Positions 24,486 through 36,697 of a DNA stretch of 64,000 bases are shown here, piece by piece. Within the stretch, counting starts at the first letter, position 1. The number at the start of each line of letters is the position of its first letter. Source of the DNA: Paramecium sonneborni. Lineage: Eukaryota > Ciliophora > Oligohymenophorea > Peniculida > Parameciidae. The translations under genes and the position numbers were made by a program. The notes under the pieces were generated by a model. The model was given only the letters and a program-made list of their open reading frames with translations, was not told where the DNA came from and ran no database searches. The stretch covers positions 558,441 to 622,440 of the forward strand of contig CAJJDN010000020.1 of assembly GCA_905182985.1 (NCBI GenBank), in the 5' to 3' direction.

Positions 24486-27042
24486 TCAAATAATAGATGT
24501 AATCAATACAGATATTTAATAATATATTGATTCCATTTCTTCTACAGATTGAATAGTTTGATACTTTATATCATTTAAGATATCAAGATTTTAAATTAGT
24601 TCTTGGTATAAAGTATTAAATATTTTAAATTATCCAACTAAATTTATTTTAATAAGTTTGTTAGATAATTCAGCAATTTAATTTTATTTTTACTTCAATA
24701 ATTATTTTTCTTCTTTAACTTCACTAATAATTTCTTCATAATATGGAGAAGGTGTAATAAGTAATGGAGCTATTCGGCTTTATCTATGATGATTTAAGAT
24801 ATCTCTAATTTTTACTCTTTTTTGATATTTTCCACTTTTTTTATTATTCAAAATTTTTTTTTATATATTTTTTTCATCTTCTTTAACTTAAGCAAAGTTT
24901 TATAACATTTATTTTCCCATTACCATACTAGTTCTTCTGGAATGAAATTAACTTTATTTTCTATGATCTATAATTTTTCTAACAGCCATTTTAAATATTG
25001 CTTAATATTTCCATTTTTTTTCTTGTTTTTATCCAAAAATAAATCTGATTAATTTTTTATGTAATTATTAATAGGAATCTTTAACGATGTTTCTTTTAAA
25101 TTATCTCTCTAAAAATTATTTTTTTGAAACATATTAATTCATTAATTAACCATCTAATGCACTAATTCTTTTGATTTATTTAGCATTTTCTATTAATAAA
25201 ATAATGAAATAAAATACTTTTTACTCTAGCGATATTTTCATGTAATAAAAGTCTTCTTCTTAATCCTAATTATTCAATTTCAAATAATAATTTTTCATCA
25301 TCTTGAACTAATTGTAAAAATTGTAATACAGGACACATAATAACTACAGAATCTTTACCAGCAATTGCAGATTGTTTTCTATAACTATCTTCTAATATTT
25401 CAATTTCACCAAAAATATATCCTTCTTAAATATTTAAAAGAGTATTGGCATCTTTATCACATAGACGAATCTCTCCAGCCACTAAGAAATATACTTCAAG
25501 ACTTGGAGAACCAATAAAATATATTGTTTCATATTATTTAAAACAATATATTGTAAAATGAGGTAAAATAGCAGCAGCAAAATTGATATCAAAAGAAAAT
25601 ATGTTTACATTCTCAATTAGTTATTTTTAACAGAATGCTATGGCATAAACTTTAAGTTGAGATGGCAAAGTTTCAATAATTCTATTATCTTTGTTATAAA
25701 ATAAAATACTTCTTATAATTCCAAAATGGATTATTTTCGATGTTATAATAATAATAAGAAAATAATTAAGCACTTAATTCTTCTGGAATAAGAATTTAAG
25801 TCATCAGAGTTTCAAGGGCTTCTAAATCTTCATCAAAACCTTCATTTGAAGATTATTACTCTAATATTGCTGCTAAATTTCCTATTGTAAATGAATAAAA
25901 TCCAACTCCTATAAAAATCCATATAATTGTTAAATTATATTATGTAGATGTTGTAATAGCTACATCTCCATATCCAATTACAGTTACAGTTTAAATAGCC
26001 CAATATAAACCTTAAATATAAATGGTTAAAATATTTTCTTAAGTTTAATTACCATCATATTTTAATACTGAATGAAACAAACAACCAAATAAACTAATTA
26101 AAATGAGCATATTTTTAAATATTTTTAAAATGCTCAATAATTTGCCATCAAGTTAAAATAATTTATCAAAATATTATGATTAATCTTTTGAAGTTTTTGT
26201 TTCTTAATATATTTATCTTTCATTATAACTAAAATATTTTATAAATCTCAGTAATTTTAAAAGATTTAAGCACAATTAATCAGTAAAGTCATTAATAAAT
26301 AATTTATATGGAATAATACTAATGATATCAAATAAAAGCCATCTTTATAAATTAAATAAAAAAATAGCTTAAAATGTATTGATTAAATTATAATTTTTAT
26401 CAATTTAACATGTAATTTATTTTAGAATGATATCAATAAAATAAAAGCAATCCAATATTAAAATAAGAATAGTCATAACATCCTAAAAATGAATTATATA
26501 AATACTAAAGTTCTATAATCAGAGAGACTTATATATATTGGATATAACATTAAAGTAACAGATGTTTAGAATGACATAAATAATTTCCATATTTACAACT
26601 AATTAGGATAAAAAGGCAGTTTTTTTCTTTTCTTATGAATTTATTTAAGTTAAGAGGTTTTATGTGCTTCTTTGTTTTAGCTAATATGTCTAAAAAAGGA
26701 TAAGAGAATCATCAATCTTCTAGAAGCCATATCGAATTTTCTCTTTGTGATTCTGTCTCTAAAATAATCATCTTCTTCAACAATCTAATCTTGACTTGTG
26801 AATTAACTACGTTTGGGTGTTAAAAATGCTCTATTGCTTATAGCACTTAAATAATATTAGTATATACTGTTTAGGTGAAATAATGAGAGTGGTTTCCTTT
26901 GATGTATGTCTACTTTACCTTATTGTATTAAATAGTTTGAGTGAACTATTCAAGTAAAAAAGATATTATACTCTAATCCTGTTTTATAATCTTTAGTTTC
27001 TATTGGAGATGAGCAACTTGGATGAACCTATCCAACACTCAT
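24486..27042 (-). CDS. voltage/cyclic-nucleotide-type K+ channel
   Basis: The minus model starts at ATG 27042-27040 and stops at TGA 24488-24486. Six introns: 26946-26971, 26846-26867, 26483-26505, 25682-25709, 25105-25130 and 24887-24906. Exons sum to 2412 nt, 803 aa. Features: a polar N-terminus; six hydrophobic segments S1-S6 (about residues 130-370) with a weak S4 (LLKLLRFIKYF); a pore loop with TVIGYGDV, the K+ selectivity filter, near residue 327; a linker; and a cyclic-nucleotide-binding-like domain (about 430-560) with the EGYIFGEIEI phosphate cassette and a following Arg. A coiled C-terminus ends the protein. The layout fits EAG/HCN/CNG-related channels, a large family in ciliates. 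The fifth intron ends GAG and is the least certain junction. Confidence 0.88.
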
Positions 27043-27046
27043 TAAT

Positions 27047-29188
27047 ATGTTAATTTTTCTAATATTTACATTTGCTTAAGCATTTAATGCGGATAATGCC
27101 TACTCAATATATACCATAGAAAAGAATCTATAGGATAAACATTAAAGTTATCCTGAACTATATTCAATATAACATATTTTAGATTCTATTCAAAAACAAA
27201 TAACTCTTCAAGGTAACACATTTTTAATATTTTAGATGGTCGAAAAGTACTTTGTTAAATTCCAATACCTCAAATTTCTTAATTAATTAAGATAGATGCT
27301 CTATCTATTACAACAAATTTAACTGATGATTAAGCCAACAGTATTCTCTTTCCATTAATTGGTTAATGTGTTCATCATTAAACTAAAGAATTTCTTTATG
27401 AATACTGTTATAGAAAATATGTTAGATAGTATGATGATTTAAACACAATGTTGAGCATGTAGAAAATTGTAATTTTTATACTCATATTCTTAGTTAAAAG
27501 AAGATTTTAGTTTGGGCTATTCACATTAATTTACAACACAAAATTATTCATATACTCTTTTTGAACCATATAATTCTTCTTATCATCTTGATACTAATTA
27601 TCATTAAATACTATAATAAATTGATAGATTGATTATTATTGAAGGGTGTTTAGCTAAATTAAGAAATAATGATTAATTTATCTCAGAAAAATATGAATAT
27701 TAACTTAATGTTTCAACAACACATACAGTCTATACATTTCGTGTAATTCAGGTCATATATAATGAATTATTACTATTATCTTAATGTTCAGATATTTTAA
27801 TCATTTCAGATTATTTTGAATTAATCTAAATTAAACAAAATAAAGTTTCTATAAAATAGAATTAATATTACCAATATAAAAATGTGATTTTTGCATTGAA
27901 TCTTTAAGCTCAAGAGATGTTTTATCCAAAATAGAGTTTAGGAGTAATCTTTACTGAAAAAGTATTTTTTATTCATGTCAAGAAAGTTATTGACTATTGT
28001 GCTATTTAAGTTTTAGGTTTTTAATAACACATAAAATATTAAAAATCTATCTCTTAAATTAAGCATTTAATTTTAATGGATGCAAATACTTATTATGAAG
28101 AATTAGAAGCTCCTATTCTGATTTTGGAGAATATCTTATTTATTTAATAACTTATTAATTAGATCAATATTAATGATTATATAGTAATTTATGATACTAC
28201 CACATCAGTATAGAGTTACATTGAAACCTTTAGAATTACTTAATTTCATAATGGAATTGCTATTTTAGATAAATAATTAACTAAGGGATTGAGATATGAA
28301 GGAAAAGCTATTATAAAAAGAATTAATAAGTTTGTTAAACAAATAAATTTTACTTAACCTCTATTAGATACATATGAATATTAAAATGATGATTTAATTT
28401 CTTTGACTAAATTAGAATATGAATATGTTCAAATTCATATATTCAATCATTCAAATTAAGGATATTAATTGAAATAATAATATTAAAAGTACATGGGGAT
28501 TACATTTTCTTTATATTAGTTAAATTATGATATTTCATCTTCTTTATTTCTTAATATTATAAGTGAAATGTATTTAACAACTTAAATAGCTTTATTAACA
28601 TCACCTTAATCAAACATTTATATAAAAACTCAAGATGGAAATTATACATAAATGGAGTCTAGATTTAAAAATAATAGTCTACTAAATCAATCATATTGGA
28701 TTATAATAGATACCTTAATAGACAAATTGTATGTTGGAATGGGTGATCAAATTAAATTAGCAAACAAACTTATAGAATTTTAGTTGTTGAGAAAACAAAA
28801 TAAAAGTTCATAAATAATTTTTGAATTTGATAAGAAATCAAATGGTTTAAAACTATATGATATAATGTTTCTACCATTAAGTAATTTTGGATTATTTAGA
28901 ACTACTATTTCAACTGAGTACTTTCATGCATTAAATTTCACAGGCGGAATAAATGGAGTCTTCGAAGAAACATATTAATTAGGTAGTTTTTGTAATCCTA
29001 TTAATTCCACAAGGCAAAGTTAAATTAAGTTCACTTGTCATCCTGGTGATTTAATGAGATTTATGTCTATTACAGAAGAAGAAATCTGTAAATATCAAAT
29101 TACAATTGGAACTTATTTATTATGTGACAAAAAATAAGATATTGTGGAACCAACTGAACATCCTATTCTATGTATATTAAAACAATGA
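27047..29188 (+). CDS. secreted/ER MRH-domain protein (OS-9/glucosidase II beta-like lectin) with a large insertion
   Basis: ATG 27047 begins a signal peptide (MLIFLIFTFAQAFNA). Introns 27213-27235 and 27469-27493 give 697 aa, stop TGA 29186-29188. Near residues 98-130 is a first MRH half (GQCVHHQ...YEYCYRKYVRQYDD). Near residues 632-690 is the second half: CNPINSTRQ, FTCHP, EEEICKY and TYLLC. Known MRH proteins (OS-9, erlectin, PRKCSH) bind mannose on ER glycoproteins. The binding Gln (VRQY), Arg and Glu/Tyr appear kept, while the usual Trp-Trp is Phe-Leu. About 500 residues of unrecognised beta-rich sequence lie between the halves. The start lies 4 bp from the divergent channel start. Confidence 0.82.
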
Positions 29189-29300
29189 TCCCAATTATAA
29201 ATATATTTTTATCATTTATAGTTCTTTAAGAAATTAAAAGAATTTAAGAATTTAAGAGAATCAGAGAAATTTTCAAATCATATTTATTTTATAAATATCA

Positions 29301-30868
29301 ATGAATGAAATTCCTACAGATAACTAATAATTAACATCCTAATAAACACTTGAAATGCTTCAGTTCTATGTAAAATGCCATCAATATTAATTAGTTTGAT
29401 ACCATTATTTCTGAATGCACAGCATTTAATCATGCTTAATATATATATCCACTTTATCAAACTTTTTTAATTCAATTGAATTAATAACTTAGAACTTTAG
29501 AACAATCATGTATAGGAGATATTACACATAATATTATGTACTAAAATCTAAAAGTACTTTAAAAAAATGCAGCAGATGATCTCAATATATAAGAAATGTT
29601 AATTGAGTATGATGAATGTATTATTAAATTAAAATATATTAGTCATCCATCCAATTAAAATACAGGATCTACCTAGATTATTTAATTAAAAACAAAAGAT
29701 GCCTTCAAAATAAAAGAAAGCAGTTAGTTGCATTTTGAATGACAATTGTGATAAATAAGTCTTCTTCAAAACTGGATCCTAATCTGTTTTGATTCATCAA
29801 ACTAAAGATCAAATTTAGAGCTTTTCTGAATTAGATGAAAATAAACTCAATGTAATTAAAGAATTTGATGAAAAAAGTCAATTTTCATCAATCAACTTTC
29901 AAATAAATCCAAAAACTGATCTAAGAACACTTGCTGAATAAAGAATGACATAATCATAAAATTATTATTATAATGAAGCTTAATTAGATGATGTAGATCT
30001 TTTTTATTAAATTAGGCTTATTATGTATTATAGCAAGCTATGATAGAATTATAAGATAATTAATAAATATTTAATTGGTTTTATGAAACATATGGTGAAT
30101 ACGTTAGAATGATTTAAGATAAAATGAATAATATGTAGGTTAATCTTAACGAACTTGAATCTGATGGATGGATTATAGAAAAAAATACAAAAACATTAAT
30201 CATTAAATATAAAATTGATTCTAAAAATTCAACTGTTACTCTTTTTATGGATTCTGTCTTTGAAGCTAATGTTACTAAATTAATGGCTTTAATTAATGAA
30301 ATTGAACTATATCAAAACTATGTACCATTTTGTGTTAGGTCATCTATGCCTAAAAGAATAGGAAAATGTTGTAAAATTTGTGACATATAGGTTTACTTTC
30401 CTTTAATTTCTGACAGGAAAGCTGTTTTTGTTGGAGAAGGCATAGATCGACTTAATATAAATGGTACAATAGTATTTATTTGTAAATCTGTTGATAACGA
30501 TCCAGAATTTTTAAAAATACATAATATAGATTTATCAAAAGATAAATAGAAGTTTGTAAATTTGATACTAAACTATTATGTATTTGAATTAACACCTATA
30601 AGTGAAAATAAATGCAGAGTAAGAGCAGTAACTAATTCGGATCCTTAATGCAGGTATATACCAAGAGCACTTGTTGCTTTGGTAGCAAGAAAAGTATATT
30701 AATTTTAATAAAAATTAGATGGCCAGTACTTTATTTGAGAAAATGTAAAAAATTACTTAAAATTTTAATAAAAGTCTATGGTATCCTAAGTATTTGGAAA
30801 ATCAAGAATTTTATGATTGGATAGATAATAAAGTCAAGGTTTATTTTTCTAAATAAAAATAATTATGA
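29301..30868 (+). CDS. START-like lipid-binding domain protein
   Basis: ATG 29301; introns 29370-29394, 29618-29642, 29993-30015 and 30694-30718; stop TGA 30866-30868; 1470 coding nt, 489 aa. The N-terminal 190 residues are helical/linker. From about residue 280 the sequence follows the START/SRPBCC pattern: amphipathic strands, a Tyr/Pro turn (IELYQNYVPFC), a charged strand pair with KAVFVGEGIDRL, and a C-terminal helix preceded by NSDPQCRYIPRALVALVARK. In this family the domain forms a pocket for a lipid or sterol. No signal peptide or membrane helix is present, so it is probably cytosolic. The frame is only restored across 29.6 kb by the 25-nt second intron. Confidence 0.8.
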
Positions 30869-30898
30869 TTTTAACTCCTTTTATATAATAATAATAAT

Positions 30899-33265
30899 TC
30901 ATTAAATGCTTATTTAAGCAAATATATAACAATATTCCATTTGTAACAAATTTTCATCTTTTAATGGGATTGCTCTATATCCTTATCTCATATTTCTAAA
31001 TGGTAATGCATATTATCCAATAATTGTTTATTTGCTTTCTTCATTTTTATTATATACTCTAAATATAAAAATAGCTTAATCCACATTTTTTATTTCAAAA
31101 ATTTTTTTTGAAGAATTTGGATCAAATTCTGGATTAACTCCATTGTTATATTTGATATTTGTTTAAAATTCTTAGACATTTTCACCTACTTTATTACCTT
31201 TAAGAGTGACACCTACAAAAGAATTTATAGTGGTTTTGATATCTAATAAAAATAGTTAGCAAGAAATAATCTGAATAGTAACTAATTATTTTGGATATTC
31301 AGGAGATTCAAAATCAGGGATGTTGTCCTGTCCATTAATCAAGTATTTAGGTTTAAGAAAATAACCACAACCATGATTTTGTTCAAATTTAGCTTAATTT
31401 ATTAACATAGATTCATCTTTTGTTTAAAAATTAAGAGCTATAATTTAAGCCCCTAAAATAAAGCTTGGAATTGGATCATAGTTACTTGAGTTGACTCTTA
31501 AGCCTGATGGATATATTCTGACAAGAGAATGATTTAAACTTTATTAAATTTACTTAACTTTTTTCTCTTTATAGATCTTTTCTACTTTATCTTCACTCAA
31601 TGATGATATATGCCAAATAGTTCTTTTCTTATCAAAATTAAATGGAGAATTAAATAAACTAATGCAACTTAAAAATTAAGGATGATGCTTGACATTCATA
31701 TTTACAGGTATCACCATATCGATTTAATCACCTGTCATTTTAAAATCCTAAATACCCTCTTATCTCATTAATTATTTGTGCTTATTTTAATAATTAAGGT
31801 TTTTTAAAATTTTATTATTGATTCTTTATTTTTTTGCAATCTCTCTTATTTCTCCAGGTTCTGGATCTTAATCTAATTAAATCAATTCTATTGTTTTTGA
31901 TTGTTTAATATTTTAATTAATTATACTTTTGCGAATTATTTAATTAGTTTTGTGCATATTAGAAGATTCTTCTAAAATACCGGAACTTTTGATTAAGAAT
32001 TTATTTTTGAGTTTTTCTGGTGAAGGTAGAACATCTAGACCATCTTCATAGATATAGAGTTCATCTTTAAATTATGATTTCATAATCTATCCTAGAACTT
32101 CCTATTGATCTATACTACAATGTAGTTCTAAAGATAATATAATTGGGTAGGAAGAAAACCGAAATCCGAATTTATCTAAAGCCATAATTACATCTTCAAA
32201 TAAAATCTTTGATGTTAAAGTATAACCATGATAAATAACTGGATTCTTATCAGTAAAACTATCCCAACAGTCTAATTCAAAACATCGGCATCCATTTAAT
32301 AATGCAATTATATATTAACCTACACTGCTATCTCCTGACAATTAATCTTTCGTTAGATAGGTATTGTGAGAACTATTTATATAATAGTGAGATAAAGGTT
32401 TTGTCATATCATCCGAATGACCCATCTCATAAATAGAATTTTATTAACTGAAGAGAAAATCATTGAATTTATCAGCAGTCATTGGAAAATGAAGTTCAAA
32501 AAGTTAATCCGAGTCTTATTATTTTTATGTTTGCAGAAATCTTTTAAAATCAAATTCAGTTATTTGGTTTTTAGAATCTAAATAAAGTTTGTTCAAGTAA
32601 ATTAAAATAGATTATTTATAAAGTACTTAAACAATTTACTAGATAAATAAAAATATGGTACTTCAAATTAAATATATTCTATTTTGTTCTTAAAACTCTA
32701 TTAGATACATTTATTTTCAATTAAACTTTTATCTGGATATATTAATTTTATCCAATTAATAAATCCTTATTATTCATCTCTATTTAAATATCCATCCCTA
32801 TCTTCATCAAATTTTGTGAATATTTCCCAAGCCATCATTTTAATCTATAATTTTCTATATAATGCAAAATATATACTCTTTAAAATCCTCTTTTGCTTTT
32901 TTATAAAAATATTATAATCCTTACCACCATAATTCTTTTAGTTTTGACTTTTCAAATTTCAAATACCAACATTCTTCATTAATAAAGATTTATAACAATA
33001 CAGATTTATCATCTGTGAATTTTTTTTTATCTTGTATATCATCTGTTATAAATCTAATTTTTCTTAAATCAATATAATTTGTATATTGATTTATGATATA
33101 AATTAGATGATAACTAACATCATGAGACATATAGATGAATAATTTCTCAAATTTATTACCAGAAATTATTTTTTGAACTTCACATCCATAAACTAATAAA
33201 TTAATGGCATCATCAATTCTTTCATCTGGAAAGGTATTTTTATTTAAGAAAGTTGAATAATTCAT
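30899..33265 (-). CDS. phosphoinositide-specific phospholipase C (delta-type architecture)
   Basis: Minus ATG 33265-33263, introns 32855-32876 and 32639-32661, stop TGA 30901-30899; 2322 coding nt, 773 aa. Order: PH-like N-terminus (to about 115), an EF-hand ([13 protein letters not shown], about 145), the X half (about 275-430) with [18 protein letters not shown] and [12 protein letters not shown], then a linker rich in Lys/Glu, the Y half (about 520-600, [16 protein letters not shown]), and a C-terminal C2 domain. Both catalytic His residues and the calcium ligands Asn, Glu and Asp are present, so it should hydrolyse PIP2 to IP3 and diacylglycerol. Length and order match PLC-delta. It converges on the START gene (30 bp) and diverges from the RING gene (31 bp). 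Confidence 0.94.
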
Positions 33266-33296
33266 TTATTATTTTATCAATATTTTATTTTTGTGT

Positions 33297-34037
33297 ATGG
33301 ATTCTAAAAGTGATATGAAATAAATGTTAAACAAATTCAATACTTACAAAACAAGCAACCCTTCATATATATCTAATAGAAATGATAACTTAAAAATCAA
33401 TTAACAATAATAATAGTAATAGCAATTACCCATTCATTAAAATTAAATGTAACCATAACCTTAAAAAATTGTGTCATAAACTGATTATGAAAAGTTAAAG
33501 AAAGTATTTTAACTAAATAATTTTAGGAAAATGATCTACTCAGATCTGAATTATTTATAACAAAAGAATAACTCAAAAATCTTACAGAAGATTATTAAAA
33601 ACTTTAGTAGAAATATCATTAAGTATAACATTAAGTTAAATAACCATCTGATGAATTTTTGATTGCTAAGATGTAAAGACAATTAAGACATTAATAATAC
33701 TAAGAATTTATGTAAGAGGCAATGATGCCTTAAAAATAGTTTTAAACAGATGGAATGACTTACGAAGAATTATTAGAATTACAAAATCAAATAGGACATG
33801 TCTCTCGTGGATTAACGAAAGAGTAAATAAAGAAAATACCAAAAAAAATAGTGTATAACAAATAAAAGGATGTGTATTCAAAAATTCTAAATATTTAGAT
33901 GTTCTATATGTTAGAATGATATTGTAAAATTTGAAAAAATTAGAGAACTAAAATGCAAACATTTTTATCATTCCAAATGCATTAAAAAATGGTTGATAAA
34001 TGAAAAGAAATGTCCTATTTGTTAAATTGAAGTATGA
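33297..34037 (+). CDS. RING-H2 finger protein (probable E3 ubiquitin ligase)
   Basis: ATG 33297, introns 33504-33526 and 33874-33898, stop TGA 34035-34037; 230 aa. The N-terminus has a poly-Gln run (CAA/TAA/TAG codons, about 33410-33430), followed by a coiled-coil. The last 45 residues form a RING-H2: CSIC, then CKHFYHSKC and KKCPIC, with C-x2-C, C-x-H-x2-H-x2-C and C-x2-C spacing. No membrane helix is present. Known RING-H2 proteins recruit E2 enzymes; the substrate is unknown. Its start lies 31 bp from that of the divergent phospholipase C gene. Confidence 0.88.
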
Positions 34038-34138
34038 ATTATAAACTATATATATATTAAATGTTATTAATTATAATTAAAAATATAATCATAATCAACA
34101 ATAATATAGATTTTAGACTATATTAATAAAATTATCAT

Positions 34139-36111
34139 TCATTATTAATAGGATTATTTTTTAGCATATAATTATCCATTTAAATTCTTCATTCTTACAG
34201 TAGTTGATTATTCAAAGTTTTCTTTTGAAGTTTATTTCTAATTTTTTAGTTTTGATTGGCAATTTAATTTTAAAACTTGATTATAAACAGATTCTCCAGG
34301 ATGACTACATAATTCTTTAAAAATTCTATCTTTTAATGTATCTTCACCATTTGAATTTTATATAGGTTGTGAAGTATATTGTTAAACATTCATATGAGCA
34401 AGTATAAATTATCTTTTTCCATCTATTTAGTCTAATGAAGGTTATTTTGGTTATTTTGAATTAGATCTACGGTTGAAATGATTTTCCTACTTTTAATTCT
34501 GTTAATTATTTATTCTTGATAAGGGTTCCTAATGAAGAGAAGTTAAAGATTTTTATTATGGTTATGAATCATAATTTGTTTTTGAAACTTCTTTTTAACA
34601 CTTTTAATCTAATAAATTATTATTTACTTAAGGATATTCATATTAGGCTTTAAATAAAATTAAATATTTACATTTTTGACTTGCATGATTTGCTAATAAT
34701 TTAAAAGTTTATGGTATAACATTGGTTAAGTTTTTCTAATGCTTAGGAGTTAATTCTCGATCTTCAAAACTTTTTCTATCAGTATCTTTTGTAAATTTTT
34801 GGATATATAACTAATTAATTAATACTTTATTTTTTTATTCTTCTAATTTATCTACTTCGACTGTTGTTTTTTATTTTTCATTTTATTAAATTTAGTACTT
34901 TTCATTTAATTCCAATTAATTATTCATGGATTAATAATTACTTATTTATTCCCCTACACTAATGTTATGTTTAAAACTTTCTCTATCATTTGGAGTTACT
35001 TATTGATTTTTTCTTTCTAAACATGCCTTAAATTACCAACTTTCTGGTGTATTTGTATTACTCTCTCTTCTTGAATTCTATATTGTTGATCCTGGATTAG
35101 AATATGTATTCCCTTTTTGTTTTTATTATTATTACAATAATTGAGTATAATTTTTTATAGGAGATTATATTTAATCTTTAATTGGATTTGAACAAGTACT
35201 TTAATATATATCCTCCCCTTCCAATAGTTCAAAAACTTTCATATCTGCTGGAGAGTTTGCAGTTTTTTATTGTATTTTTGGACTATTTTCGTATTTAATT
35301 TTTTTTGATATTTATTCATCAGAGCAATCTTCATTTTTTAATAATAAATTGTAACACATTTTATTCATGTCAGCTAAGATTTAATTTTGTTCAAATTTAA
35401 TTGATGTTTAAAAATAATCTTAATTGAATTCTTGAAGTTATTCTTTTATTTATTAAACTTTTTTTTCATATTTATTCATTATATCTTCAAAAGGTTTCAT
35501 TTCCATATTCTTTACAATATTCTCATGATTTTTAGTTATATCAATCTCAAATTGTTTCAACTAAATGTCTATCTTTTAAATTATATTTATTTTTTCAGTA
35601 ATCTAACTCAAAGAACTTAGATTATCAGTTTCAAATTTTGATAAATAAGTTAATTTCAATTAATTAGCTATGTTGATAACAGATTCAAAGAATAAACGAC
35701 AATTTTCTTTTTATTCTTTTAATTTCTTTGAAGCGTTCATTTCTATATCTTTAAACTAAATTATCTTATTAGAACATTATTTTAGAACTTCTATTAACTA
35801 ATCTTAAAATTTATGTATTCTTTATTATCTATATATCTCAGGCTATTTTTCCTATGTTTCTTCTATCTTTAAACCTTTTAGAGCTAAATTCAAAGCACAT
35901 TTTGAACAAAATAACTTGCTCTAATCATATTAAACATAATATTTAGCCTTATTTTATAATATTGTTTTACTTTCTTGTTTGGATGCTTTGCACAAATATT
36001 ATTGCATTATTCTTTTTACTTAAAAATATTAGAACTCTTAAGAATTCGTTCTTATTCAGTTTATATATAAGAAGTTTCTTCTGATTCAGAAGAAGAAATT
36101 TATCCACTCAT
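34139..36111 (-). CDS. B-box-type zinc finger / coiled-coil protein (TRIM-like)
   Basis: Minus ATG 36111-36109, one intron 35948-35970 (23 nt), stop TGA 34141-34139; 649 aa. After an acidic Ser/Glu start, residues 37-66 hold CNNICAKH and LFCSKCA, spaced like a B-box zinc-binding motif. A long coiled-coil follows (about 90-270), with Lys/Glu/Gln heptads as in TRIM proteins. The remainder is Ser/Asn/Gln-rich, low complexity and probably disordered. No RING precedes the B-box. The frame is also open upstream of this ATG, so an earlier start near 36282 cannot be excluded. Confidence 0.78.
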
Positions 36112-36697
36112 TATCTGTTAAAAATATTTATAAATAATTAAATTAGAAGAAAATATTATTTAAAATGCTCTAAATTTTTAGCTGGCTTAAAACATGTCTT
36201 AAACAAATTACAAAAAGAAATATGCTGAATCTCTCTTAGAACTTTTAGAACTTGATTTTAGATTAATCTAGTTCTATATCATCAGCAAACTCTTAATTTA
36301 AAATGAGTAATTTTGATTTTCTTTTAATATGTACAATAAATTTATTTATGAACATATTGATCATATTTGCTAAACTTGTTTTTCAGACTATTTTTTAATT
36401 GTTCGCATCCCTATTTTAATATAAACTTTATTAATTTTAGTAAATATTTGTGGATTGTATAATTTTTTTTTTGGAATCTAAAAAAAAATTAGGTTAAACC
36501 AAAAATTTGTTTACTTCAAATAATGGCTGATTTGAATCTTCACCATTTCTTGTAGTTTTAAGAAATAATATATGCTTTTGTTTTAACTGATACATGTTAA
36601 GAAATAATTGTTTTTTGCTATTTAAACTATATTTTAAATCTTTTATTATATTTATAAAATTGTCAATTTTATGTGAATCAAAAATCATTTATACATT
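36112..36697 (-). other. coding-like continuation of the histidine-kinase-like frame beyond in-frame TGA codons
   Basis: After the TGA at 36700-36698 the same frame runs on for 101 codons from an ATG at 36688 (MIFDSHKIDNFIN...) to TGA 36385-36383. It then continues, still in that phase, with coding-like sequence (TSLANMINMF, then KSKLLILNQEFADDIELD) to about 36250. A KLLILNQEF segment could be the start of a degenerate receiver domain, which often follows histidine kinases. No intron removes either TGA. The sequence may be a decayed C-terminus, a separate 101-aa gene, or part of a readthrough product. Confidence 0.5.
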
